Below are positions 7,227 through 16,322 of a stretch of DNA of 64,000 nt, piece after piece. The stretch spans positions 1-64,000 of the forward strand of contig CAMDWG010000014.1 in NCBI GenBank assembly GCA_945878375.1. The letters run 5' to 3'. Made by a program: the position numbers and the translations under genes. How positions within the stretch are numbered: position 1 is the first letter of the stretch; each line of letters starts with the position of its first letter. Source of the DNA: Roseomonas mucosa. Its GTDB lineage: Bacteria; Pseudomonadota; Alphaproteobacteria; Acetobacterales; Acetobacteraceae. The notes beneath the pieces are model-generated. The model did no database searches. It was not told the DNA's origin and was given only the letters and a program-made list of their open reading frames with translations.

Positions 7227-10200
7227 GGCTGATCCGCAACGCCGGCGGCGACCGCGTCATCGACGAACTCAGGAAGAGCATCCGGGAGGGCGGTGCGCTC
7301 GACATCGCCTCGCCGGAATTCTCCCTGTTTGCCTATGCCGAGCTCCGGCCGCTTCTGGATTCGCTTCGTCGGTGCCGCCTCATCCTGCCGGCCGAGGCGG
7401 AGCTCGGGTTGCTGGGATCGGAGGGCGATCGTGCGCTCCGCAACCGGCTGCAAGCCAGGTGGCTGGCGCAGCAATGCGCCCGCTGGCTGCGGAATACCGT
7501 CGAGCTGCGGGAAGCGCCTCGCCCCTTGCCGCAATCCATCTTCGTCACCCGAGACGCAGGTCCGGGCGCCGACCGGGTTATCACCGGCAATAGCCCCTTC
7601 ACGACCGAGGGGCTGGGGCTCGGCCCGGGAAATCAGCTGAACCTGATCCAGTGCGCCGAAAGCCCCGAAGAGTGGCAGCTTCTGAGCGCCTGGTTCGACA
7701 CGCTCTGGGGCAGCCTTCCGACCGGCACATCATCAGCCGAGGACCTGCCCGCGCGGCTGGACCGCATCGTCGCGTACAAGCCCGCCAAGCTGATCTACCA
7801 GAAGATCCTGTCGCAGATATTCAGCGCGGCCGGAGACGAGCTGGACGAAGACAAGGTCATCAACGCCGCCACCGGCATTTGCGAGACGGTGGTGTGGAAG
7901 AAGCTGTTCAGGTTCCAGCGGGACGGGGTGATCGGCGCGATCGACCGCCTCAACCGCTTCGGCGGCTGCATCATCGCGGACAGCGTCGGCCTCGGCAAAA
8001 CCTTCGAAGCGCTCGCGATCATCAAGTACCACGAGCTTCGCAACGACCGCGTCCTGGTGCTCTGCCCGAAGCGGCTGCGCGACAACTGGACGCTCTACAA
8101 GGCGAATGATCGTCGCAACGTCCTGGCGGCGGATCGCCTGAACTACGACGTCCTGAACCACACCGACCTTTCGCGCGAGGCAGGCTCGTCCGGCGATATC
8201 GATCTGACGCATGTGAATTGGGGGAATTACGACCTCGTCGTCATCGATGAATCGCACAACTTCCGGAACAAGTCGCCGCATCGCGACCGCGACACCCGCT
8301 ACGACCACCTGATGAAGCGGATCATCAAGGCCGGCGTGAAGACGAAGGTCCTCATGCTCTCCGCGACGCCGGTCAACAGCCGCCTCGCCGATCTGAAGAA
8401 CCAGATCGCCTTCGCGACCGAGGGCAACGACGCCGCCTTGCGACATGAGGGAATTCCCAGCGTCGAAGCGACCGTCAGGATGGCGCAGGCGCAGTTCAAT
8501 CGCTGGCTGGCGCTTCCCGAGGCCGCGCGGAAGCCCGCGCGGCTCATCGACATGCTGGGCTTCGACTACTTCAAGCTGCTCGACCTGCTCACCATCGCGC
8601 GGTCGCGCAAGCACGTCGCGCGCTATTACGGCACGGCGGAGACGGGGCGTTTCCCGGATCGGCTGCCGCCCACCAACATCAAGGCCGATGTCGATCTGGC
8701 CGGCGCATTTCCCGCCATCCGCCAGGTGAACAACGAGATCCGCCGGCTCAAGCTCGCGGCCTACGCGCCCCTTCGCTACGTGCTTCCCGGCAAGCAGGCC
8801 GCCTATGACGCGAAGTACAGCACCAGGCTGCGCGACGGTGAGCGCGTCTTTCGCCAGCAGGACCGCGAAGAGAGCCTGATCCACCTGCTGCGGGTGAACA
8901 TCCTCAAGCGGATGGAAAGCTCGGTCGCCTCCTTCGCCCTCACCATCAAGCGCCAGCTGGCCGACGTGACCGCGCTGATCCGGCGCATCGAACAGCATGT
9001 CGATTTCGTCGAAGACCTCAACATCGAAGATGTCGATGGCGACGACCCGGCCTTCGAAGCCCTGCTGGTCGGGCGCGGCGTGAAGGTGCTGCTGCAGGAT
9101 ATGGACGTCGTCCGTTGGCGGCAGGACTTGGTCGAGGATCAGAAGCGCCTCGCCGCGCTGCTGGCGGCGGCGGAACGCGTCACGCCGGCGCTGGACGCCA
9201 AGCTCGCGGAGCTGCGCCGGATGATCGCGGACAAGCTCCGTGCGCCGATCAACCCGGGCAATCGCAAGATCATCGTCTTCACCGCCTTCGCCGACACGGC
9301 CGAGTATCTCTATCGCGAGGTGGCGGGCTGGGCGCGGGACACATTCGGCATCCACGCCGCGCTGGTCACGGGCGGCGCGGGCAACCGGACGACCCTGCCG
9401 AAGCTCCGCGCGGACCTCACCAGCATCCTCACCGCCTTCGCGCCCCGGGCGAAGGAACGGCCGGCGGAGATGGCCGAGGACGGGGAGATCGACCTGCTGA
9501 TCGCCACCGATTGCATCTCGGAGGGGCAGAACCTCCAGGACTGCGACTGGCTGGTGAATTTCGACATCCACTGGAACCCGGTCCGCATCATCCAGCGCTT
9601 CGGGCGGATCGACCGGATCGGATCGCCCAACGCCCGCATCCAGCTGGTCAATTTCTGGCCCAACATGGAGCTCGAGGAATACATCAACCTCGAACAGCGG
9701 GTGAGCGGGCGCATGGTCCTGCTCGATATCTCCGCGACCGGCGAAGAGAACATCATCGAGACCCAGTCCGGCGACCAGATGAACGATCTGGAATATCGCC
9801 GGCGGCAGATGCAGCAGCTCCAGGACACAGTGATCGACCTGGAGGATCTGTCGAACGGCATCTCGATCGCGGACCTCACCCTCGGCGACCACCGCGTCGA
9901 GCTCGGTCGCTTCCGCAAGGACCACCAGGAAGAACTGGATCGCCTGCCGCTTGGCGCCGTGGCGGTGCTCGGCCCGCCCAACGGTGCCACGGCCGATATC
10001 CCGCCCGGCGTCATCTTCTGCCTTCGCGCCGCTGGGCAGGACGCGGCGCAGGCGATGGAGCCGGGCTACCCGCTGGCCCCGCACTACCTGGTGCATGTGG
10101 GCGACGGCGGAGAGGTGCTGCTGCCCTACAACCAGGCCAAGCAGATCCTGGATCGGCTGAAGGGCCTCTGCGCTGGGCAGGAGGAGCCGGATATCGCCGC

Positions 10201-10417
10201 CTGGGCCAGGTTCGACCGCGCCACCCGGCATGGCCGCGACATGGAGCCCTATCAGCGCCAGCTGGCCGCCGCGGTGGCGTCCATCCAGGGCCGAAGCGAG
10301 GACCGCGCGGCCGCAAGCCTGTTCACCCCGGGCGGCACCCATGCCCGGAAGGGGGAATTCCGGGGCGGCGATGACTTCGATGTCGTCGCCTATGTTGTGG
10401 TGCAGGGCCCGGCATGA
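7223..10417 (+). CDS. SNF2/superfamily 2 helicase with N-terminal PLD-like domain, 1064 aa
   Basis: An ATP-dependent DNA translocase. The N-terminal 180 residues (MRLIRNAGGDRVIDELRKSI, ALDIASPEFSLFAYAELRPL, GNSPFTTEGLGL) match the phospholipase-D-like domain that precedes many such helicases, but no HxK catalytic pair is seen, so this domain is probably structural. Helicase motifs are clear: motif I DSVGLGKT (residues 253-260), motif II DESH (342-345), LSATPVNS, and the C-terminal motifs TDCISEGQNLQ and FGRIDRIGS. Insertions with coiled-coil character lie between the two lobes. ATG 7223 overlaps the preceding small ORF, and the stop overlaps the DUF4391 gene as ATGA. In this operon it likely helps the restriction complex move on DNA or remodel bound protein; that is inference from context. 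Confidence 0.92.
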   Translation: MRLIRNAGGDRVIDELRKSIREGGALDIASPEFSLFAYAELRPLLDSLRRCRLILPAEAELGLLGSEGDRALRNRLQARWLAQQCARWLRNTVELREAPRPLPQSIFVTRDAGPGADRVITGNSPFTTEGLGLGPGNQLNLIQCAESPEEWQLLSAWFDTLWGSLPTGTSSAEDLPARLDRIVAYKPAKLIYQKILSQIFSAAGDELDEDKVINAATGICETVVWKKLFRFQRDGVIGAIDRLNRFGGCIIADSVGLGKTFEALAIIKYHELRNDRVLVLCPKRLRDNWTLYKANDRRNVLAADRLNYDVLNHTDLSREAGSSGDIDLTHVNWGNYDLVVIDESHNFRNKSPHRDRDTRYDHLMKRIIKAGVKTKVLMLSATPVNSRLADLKNQIAFATEGNDAALRHEGIPSVEATVRMAQAQFNRWLALPEAARKPARLIDMLGFDYFKLLDLLTIARSRKHVARYYGTAETGRFPDRLPPTNIKADVDLAGAFPAIRQVNNEIRRLKLAAYAPLRYVLPGKQAAYDAKYSTRLRDGERVFRQQDREESLIHLLRVNILKRMESSVASFALTIKRQLADVTALIRRIEQHVDFVEDLNIEDVDGDDPAFEALLVGRGVKVLLQDMDVVRWRQDLVEDQKRLAALLAAAERVTPALDAKLAELRRMIADKLRAPINPGNRKIIVFTAFADTAEYLYREVAGWARDTFGIHAALVTGGAGNRTTLPKLRADLTSILTAFAPRAKERPAEMAEDGEIDLLIATDCISEGQNLQDCDWLVNFDIHWNPVRIIQRFGRIDRIGSPNARIQLVNFWPNMELEEYINLEQRVSGRMVLLDISATGEENIIETQSGDQMNDLEYRRRQMQQLQDTVIDLEDLSNGISIADLTLGDHRVELGRFRKDHQEELDRLPLGAVAVLGPPNGATADIPPGVIFCLRAAGQDAAQAMEPGYPLAPHYLVHVGDGGEVLLPYNQAKQILDRLKGLCAGQEEPDIAAWARFDRATRHGRDMEPYQRQLAAAVASIQGRSEDRAAASLFTPGGTHARKGEFRGGDDFDVVAYVVVQGPA

Positions 10418-11175
10418 CGGACGCCGATGGCATCCTCGCCGCGCTCGCCCTGCCCGCGGAAGCGCGGCTGGACCAGCGCATCGCGAAGAAGCTGCTGCTG
10501 GAGAACGGGGCCCCCACCGCCGCCGACCGCCGCACGATCACGGAAGGGATCGCGGAGCTGGTCTGGGTGGCGGCGCTGAAGCCCACCACGATCGGCGTGC
10601 CCGCCTTCCGCGACGAGACGCGGGAGTATCTGGAGATCGCGGTCCTCCGCCTCGGCCTGCGTCCCGCCGCCAGGCGGCCCCGGCTGACGGAGCTGGTGCA
10701 CCGTGCCGTGCCCTATCCCGTGCTGCTGCTGACCGACCAGGGGGGAGAGGCGGAGATATCCACCGCCGGGAAGCGTCGCGCGCAGAGCGATGCGGCGCGA
10801 ACGGTGCTGGATGGAGCGCCGGTGGTGGTGGCCGAACCTGCTGATGGCGCGGATGGGCTGCGCGCCGCCTTCCGCCACGCGATGGCGCTGGACCGCCAGC
10901 CGCCCGCCTCTCTCCGCACACTGTACGAGGGGTGGGAGGAAGCGCTGCTGGCGCTGCGTGTGGCGAAGGTGACGGGCGCCTTCGCCATGCCCGCCGCCAC
11001 GCAGCACCCGTCGGAGCGGCGAGAGGCGCTGGCCGCCTGCGCGCGGCTGGATGCGGAGATCGCGCGCCTGCGCGCGGCCGGGGCGCGAGAGCGCCAGATG
11101 GCGCGGCGCGTCGCCCTGAACCTGGAGCTTCAGAGCCTGCAAGCCGCGCGGGACGCGGCCTGGGCGAAGCTGTGA
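10414..11175 (+). CDS. DUF4391 family protein, 253 aa
   Basis: Matches DUF4391, a family repeatedly seen between an SNF2-type helicase and a type III methyltransferase. The N-terminal part (LDQRIAKKLLLENGAPTAAD, ELVWVAALKPTTIGVPAF) is the conserved core, followed by a segment beginning ELVHRAVPYPVLLLT. The C-terminal 80 residues are helical and rich in Arg and Glu, likely a coiled coil. No catalytic motif is obvious. The tight coupling to the helicase (ATGA overlap) and the 12-bp gap to mod argue that it is an obligate part of the locus, perhaps an adaptor between helicase and methyltransferase; the function is unknown. Confidence 0.85.
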   Translation: MTDADGILAALALPAEARLDQRIAKKLLLENGAPTAADRRTITEGIAELVWVAALKPTTIGVPAFRDETREYLEIAVLRLGLRPAARRPRLTELVHRAVPYPVLLLTDQGGEAEISTAGKRRAQSDAARTVLDGAPVVVAEPADGADGLRAAFRHAMALDRQPPASLRTLYEGWEEALLALRVAKVTGAFAMPAATQHPSERREALAACARLDAEIARLRAAGARERQMARRVALNLELQSLQAARDAAWAKL

Positions 11176-11187
11176 CCTGAGGGACCC

Positions 11188-13191
11188 ATGCGGAAACTGA
11201 CGCTGAACGACCCCGAGACCCGAAGCGCCGATATCGTTTCGGCCAATATCGACGCGCTGAAGGGCTTGTTCCCCGATGCCTTCACGGAAGGGCGGGTGGA
11301 TTTCGAGGTGCTGAAGCTGCTGCTGGGCGGGGCGGTGGAGGAGCGGGAGGAGAAATACGGGCTGAACTGGCACGGCAAGCGCCGCGCGCGGCAGATCGCG
11401 CTGACGCCGTCCACCGGCACGCTGCTGCCCTGCCCGGAAGAAAGCGTCGATTGGGACACGACGCAGAACCTGATGATCGAGGGCGATAATCTGGAGGTGC
11501 TGAAGCTCTTGCAGAAAAGTTATGCGGGCAAGGTGAAGCTGATCTATATCGATCCGCCCTATAATACAGGAAATGATTTCGTATATAGAGACGACTTCAA
11601 GGACGGAATCGCACAATATTTGAAGATAACGGGACAGATTGACGGCAGTGGAACCAAAATCTCATCCAACAGCGAGAGCTCAGGAAGATTTCATGCGGAT
11701 TGGTTGAGTATGATATATCCCCGGCTCAAGCTTGCACAAAAATTGCTTAAGCGGGACGGCGCCATATTCGTATCATGTGATGAGACCGAACAAATTCGGC
11801 TTCGCTTGGTCATGGATGAGGTATTTGGACAAGAAAATTTTGTGGCTGATTTGGTGTGGGCTGCCGGCCGCAAAAATGATGCGCGGCTCGTTTCCATCTC
11901 TCATGAGTATATTGTTTGCTACGCGCGCGATGCGGGATATTTGGCCGACGGAAAAATCGAGTGGAGGCAACGGAAGAAAGGGCTCGAGGACATTTACGCC
12001 GAGCATAATCGGCTCCGAAAAATTCATGGGGAAAAATACGAAGCCATCACAGAAGGCATGAAGGACTGGTTCAGGGGACTTCCGGACAGCCATCCCTCAA
12101 AAGCCCACAAGCATTACAGCCACGCAGATCGCCGCGGACTATATTTTCCGGACAACATATCGTGGCCGGGCGGCGGGGGGCCTAAATACGAAGTCCTTCA
12201 TCCAAAAACGAAGAAGCCTGTATCTGTTCCTTCGCGGGGATGGGTGACCAGCGATCCAGAAAAAATGCAAAAATGGATTGCAGATGATCTTGTCCATTTT
12301 GGCGAAGACGAGACCTATGTGCCTTGCATTAAATCTTACCTGAAGGATCGCGAATCTCAAACTCCATACAGCGTATTCTATCAGGATGGCCGTGCCGCAT
12401 CGAAGCGTCTGAGATTGCTGATGGGGGGCGATTGTTTTGATTTTCCAAAAGATGAGCTGGTAGTCCAAGAAATAGTCGAGATGATGACTTCCGAGAAAGA
12501 TATCATTGTTGATTTTTTTGCGGGTTCAGGCACCACCGCTCATGCAGTCATGGCACAGAACTCCGCGGATCAGGGCGCAAGGCAGTTTATCTTGGTACAG
12601 TTGCCCGAGCCGCTCGATGCAGACCGAAAAGAGCAGGCATATGCCGCAAGATTCTGCGATGACATTGGAAAATCCAGAAATATTGCGGAACTGACCAAGG
12701 AACGACTGCGAAGAGCGGCTGATTTTGTGAAAAATCAGAACCCCATATTCGCGGGCGACACCGGCTTCCGCGTCTTCAAACTCGCCCCCTCCAACATCCG
12801 GGCTTGGGAGCCTGATGCGACCGACCTCGACAACAGCCTGCTGAAGAACGCCGAGCACCTCGTCCAGGGCCGCACGGAACAGGACGTCCTGTATGAATTG
12901 CTGCTCAAGCTCGGCCTCGATCTCTGCGTGCCGATCGAGGCGAAGACGATCGCCGGCAAATCCGTCCATGCCATTGGCGGCGGCGCGCTGATCGTCTGCC
13001 TGGCCGATGGGCTGACCAAGGATGTGGTGGAGCCCCTGGCCGCCGGCATCGTCGCCTGGCGCGCGGCGCTGGCCCCCGCGCTCGATACCCGCGTCGTCTT
13101 CAAGGATTCGGGGTTCGCCGACGACATCGCCAAGACGAACATGGCGGCGATCCTCAGCCAGGCCGGCATCGCCGATATCCGTAGCCTGTAG
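11188..13191 (+). CDS. Type III site-specific DNA-methyltransferase (Mod), 667 aa
   Basis: An N6-adenine or N4-cytosine methyltransferase of the beta class, the order typical of type III Mod subunits: catalytic motif IV DPPY at residues 122-125 comes before the SAM-binding motif DFFAGSG at 442-448. The stretch between them is the target-recognition region that decides sequence specificity. That middle part (about 11,520-12,740) is visibly richer in A and T than both ends of the gene and its neighbours, which suggests that the specificity region was exchanged. The N-terminal start MRKLTLNDPETRSADIVSAN is typical. Together with Res downstream it forms the modification half of a type III restriction system. 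Confidence 0.93.
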   Translation: MRKLTLNDPETRSADIVSANIDALKGLFPDAFTEGRVDFEVLKLLLGGAVEEREEKYGLNWHGKRRARQIALTPSTGTLLPCPEESVDWDTTQNLMIEGDNLEVLKLLQKSYAGKVKLIYIDPPYNTGNDFVYRDDFKDGIAQYLKITGQIDGSGTKISSNSESSGRFHADWLSMIYPRLKLAQKLLKRDGAIFVSCDETEQIRLRLVMDEVFGQENFVADLVWAAGRKNDARLVSISHEYIVCYARDAGYLADGKIEWRQRKKGLEDIYAEHNRLRKIHGEKYEAITEGMKDWFRGLPDSHPSKAHKHYSHADRRGLYFPDNISWPGGGGPKYEVLHPKTKKPVSVPSRGWVTSDPEKMQKWIADDLVHFGEDETYVPCIKSYLKDRESQTPYSVFYQDGRAASKRLRLLMGGDCFDFPKDELVVQEIVEMMTSEKDIIVDFFAGSGTTAHAVMAQNSADQGARQFILVQLPEPLDADRKEQAYAARFCDDIGKSRNIAELTKERLRRAADFVKNQNPIFAGDTGFRVFKLAPSNIRAWEPDATDLDNSLLKNAEHLVQGRTEQDVLYELLLKLGLDLCVPIEAKTIAGKSVHAIGGGALIVCLADGLTKDVVEPLAAGIVAWRAALAPALDTRVVFKDSGFADDIAKTNMAAILSQAGIADIRSL

Positions 13192-13201
13192 GGACGGGGC
13201 G

Positions 13202-16200
13202 ATGAAACTCCACTTCGAACCCGACCTCGACTACCAGCAGGCCGCCATCGAAGCGGTGGCGGACCTGTTTCGTGGGCAGGAGATCAACCGCACGGAATTC
13301 ACCGTCACGCGGCGCCCCATGGCCACGCCGACCAGCGATGGCCAGCAGGGCCTGGCGCTGGGCGCCTTCCTCGGCCCGCAAGGCGAGCTTGGCCTGGTGG
13401 AAAGCGCCCTTGGCATCGGCAACCGCCTGTCGCTGCTGGATGAGGAAATCCTGGCCAATCTGAACGAGATCCAGCTGCGGAACGGGCTGCGGAAATCGGA
13501 AGCGCTCACCTCCGGCGATTTCACGGTGGAGATGGAGACAGGCACGGGCAAGACCTATGTCTATCTCCGCACGATCTTCGAACTGAACCGCCGCTACGGC
13601 TTCACCAAATTCGTCATCGTCGTGCCGTCGGTCGCCATCAAGGAAGGCGTCTACAAGACTCTGCAGATCACGGAAGACCACTTCAAGGCGCTCTATTCCG
13701 GCCAGCCCTTCGACTACTTCCTGTATGATTCCGGGAAGCTCGGCCAGGTGCGCAACTTCGCCACCAGCGCCACCATCCAGATCATGGTCGTGACCGTCGG
13801 CGCCATCAACAAGAAGGAGGTGAACAACCTCTACAAGGAACAGGAGAAGACGGGCGGGGAAGCGCCGATCGACCTGATCCGCGCGACCCGGCCGGTTGTC
13901 ATCGTGGATGAACCGCAAAGCGTGGATGGCGGCTTGACCGGCGCCGGGAAGGGCGCGCTGGAGGCGATGAACCCGCTCTGCACCCTTCGCTATTCCGCCA
14001 CCCATGTGGACAAGCACCAGATGGTCTTCCGGCTGGATGCCGTCGATGCCTATCAGCGCAAGCTGGTGAAGCAGATCGAGGTCGCGTCGGCCGAGGTGGA
14101 TGGCGGGCACAACCGGGCCTTCCTGCGCTTCCTCTCCGCGACCAGCACCAAGGGCCGCGTCACTGCGCGCGTGGAGCTGGATATCCAGCAGGGCAAGCAG
14201 GTCCGGCGGCAGGAAGTGACGGTGCAGGATGGCGACGACCTGCAAGAGGTGACCGGGCGTGCGATCTATGCCGGTGCGCGTATCGGCGAAATCCGCGCGG
14301 CGAAAAGCGGCCAGCTGCTGGAAGTGCGGCTTGCTGGCAGCGAGACCTTCCTGAGCCCGGGCATGGCCGTTGGCGATGTGGACCCGGATGCGGTGAAGCG
14401 GGAGATGATCCGCCGCACCATCGAAGAGCATCTGAAGAAGGAAATGCGGCTCGCGCCGCTCCGCATCAAGGTGCTGAGCCTGTTCTTCATCGACGCCGTC
14501 GAGCACTACCGATCCTACGATGCGGCGGGCAACGAGGTGCCGGGCAAATACGCTCGCATGTTCGAGGAAGAGTATCGCCGGATGGCGAAGCGCCCCGACT
14601 ATGTCAGCCTGTTCAAGGAGGTGGACATGACCTCCGCCGCCAGCGAAGTCCATGACGGCTATTTCTCCATCGACAAGAACCGTCGCTGGACGGAACCCGA
14701 TCTCAACAGCGAGGGCGAGCTGAAGAACCAATCGAGCCGCGACGACGCGGAGCGCGCCTATAACCTGATCATGAAGGAGAAGGAGAAGCTGCTGGGCTTC
14801 GAGACGAAGCTGAAGTTCATCTTCTCCCACTCCGCGCTCAAGGAAGGGTGGGACAATCCGAATGTGTTCCAGATCTGCACGCTGCGTGAGATGGGAACGG
14901 AGCGCGAGCGCCGGCAGACCATCGGGCGCGGCCTGCGGCTCTGCGTGAACCAGAAGGGCGAACGCGTCCGCGGCTTCGACATCAACACGCTGACGGTGGT
15001 GGCGACGGAGAGCTACGAGGAATTCGCGGAGAAGCTGCAGAAGGAAATCGAGGCCGATACCGGCATCCGCTTCGGCATCGTGGAGGAGCACCAGTTCGCG
15101 ACGATGCCGATCCGGCAGCCGGATGGGTCCGTGACCATGCTGGGTTTCGCGGAATCCGCCGCGATCTTCGCGCATCTACAGAAAGAAGGTTTCGTGGACG
15201 CCAAGGGGCGCGTGCAGGACACGCTGCGGCAGGCGCTGAAGGACGGCACGCTCGCCGTTCCGCCGGGCCTGGAGGATCGTGTTCCGCAGGTGATGGACGT
15301 GCTGCGGAAGGTGGCCGGAAGCCTTGAGATCAAGAACGCCAATGAACGTGTGCCCGTCCGGACCCGCCAGGCCATCCTCGACAGCCCGGAATTCGCGGCG
15401 CTGTGGGATCGGATCAAGCACAAGACCACCTACCGGGTGGATTTCGACAATGAGAAGCTGATCGCCGATTGCGCGAAAGCCATCGGCAATGGCCCGCCGG
15501 TGACCAGGGCCCGCATCCGCTTCCGCAAGGCGGATCTGGCGATCGGGCAAGGCGGCGTGGTCGCGACGGAGACCGAGGTGTCCGAAGCCCGCGCGATCGA
15601 GGAAAGCGATATCGAGCTTCCGGATATCCTCACGGATCTGCAGGACCGCACCCAACTCACCCGACGCAGCCTGGTGCGGATCCTGATCGAGAGCGGGCGG
15701 CTGGCCGATTTCAAGCGCAATCCGCAGGCGTTCATCGAACTGGCGGGCGAAGCGATCAACCGCGCAAAGCGCCTGGCGATCGTCGATGGCATCAAATACC
15801 AGCGGCTGGGCGATGATCACTACTATGCGCAGGAGCTGTTCAGCAACGAAGAGCTCAAGGGCTATCTCAGCAACATGCTGAAGGACGCGAAGAAGTCCGT
15901 CTTCGAACACGTCGTTTATGATTCGGGCGGGATCGAACGCAGCTTCGCCGAGCAGCTGGAGCGGAACAGCGCCGTCAAGATCTACGCGAAGCTTCCGGGC
16001 TGGTTCAAAGTCCCGACGCCCCTGGGGACGTACAATCCGGACTGGGCGATCCTCGTGGAGGTCGATGGGCAGGACCGGCTGTACTTCGTCGTGGAGACGA
16101 AAGGGAGCCTGTTCTCAGACGACCTGCGCGGCAACGAGGCCGCCAAGATGGATTGCGGCGCTGCGCATTTTGCCGCGCTGGCGACCGACAAAAATCCCGC

Positions 16201-16249
16201 CCGCTACGTCAAGGCCACGAAGGTCGATGACCTTCTGGGGCATGTGTGA
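13202..16249 (+). CDS. Type III restriction enzyme Res subunit, 1015 aa
   Basis: The ATP-dependent helicase and nuclease half of a type III restriction enzyme. ATG 13202 lies 10 bp after mod and gives the family start MKLHFEPDLDYQQAAIEAV. Motif I is METGTGKT (residues 111-118), motif II is the type III form DEPQ (236-239), and SALKEGWDNPNVFQICTLRE with QTIGRGLRL are late helicase motifs. The C-terminus carries a PD-(D/E)xK nuclease: NPDWAILVEVDG (Pro946-Asp947) and VVETKG (Glu965-Thr-Lys967). All key residues are present, so the enzyme should be active. A complete length for the family. Confidence 0.95.
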   Translation: MKLHFEPDLDYQQAAIEAVADLFRGQEINRTEFTVTRRPMATPTSDGQQGLALGAFLGPQGELGLVESALGIGNRLSLLDEEILANLNEIQLRNGLRKSEALTSGDFTVEMETGTGKTYVYLRTIFELNRRYGFTKFVIVVPSVAIKEGVYKTLQITEDHFKALYSGQPFDYFLYDSGKLGQVRNFATSATIQIMVVTVGAINKKEVNNLYKEQEKTGGEAPIDLIRATRPVVIVDEPQSVDGGLTGAGKGALEAMNPLCTLRYSATHVDKHQMVFRLDAVDAYQRKLVKQIEVASAEVDGGHNRAFLRFLSATSTKGRVTARVELDIQQGKQVRRQEVTVQDGDDLQEVTGRAIYAGARIGEIRAAKSGQLLEVRLAGSETFLSPGMAVGDVDPDAVKREMIRRTIEEHLKKEMRLAPLRIKVLSLFFIDAVEHYRSYDAAGNEVPGKYARMFEEEYRRMAKRPDYVSLFKEVDMTSAASEVHDGYFSIDKNRRWTEPDLNSEGELKNQSSRDDAERAYNLIMKEKEKLLGFETKLKFIFSHSALKEGWDNPNVFQICTLREMGTERERRQTIGRGLRLCVNQKGERVRGFDINTLTVVATESYEEFAEKLQKEIEADTGIRFGIVEEHQFATMPIRQPDGSVTMLGFAESAAIFAHLQKEGFVDAKGRVQDTLRQALKDGTLAVPPGLEDRVPQVMDVLRKVAGSLEIKNANERVPVRTRQAILDSPEFAALWDRIKHKTTYRVDFDNEKLIADCAKAIGNGPPVTRARIRFRKADLAIGQGGVVATETEVSEARAIEESDIELPDILTDLQDRTQLTRRSLVRILIESGRLADFKRNPQAFIELAGEAINRAKRLAIVDGIKYQRLGDDHYYAQELFSNEELKGYLSNMLKDAKKSVFEHVVYDSGGIERSFAEQLERNSAVKIYAKLPGWFKVPTPLGTYNPDWAILVEVDGQDRLYFVVETKGSLFSDDLRGNEAAKMDCGAAHFAALATDKNPARYVKATKVDDLLGHV

Positions 16250-16322
16250 TGGCTTCGCTCGCATCGGAGCCACCCCATGCCGTAGCAGCGGGAATCATGT
16301 GGATCTGCAGGGACACCAGATA

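Noticed and set aside
6978-10417. Complete DISARM system
   Set aside because: No DrmA, DrmB (DUF1998) or DrmC genes are present; only the short ORF resembles part of DrmD, and the helicase is a different type.
13154-15175. Minus-strand frame opposite the res gene
   Set aside because: Shadow of a complete Res protein.
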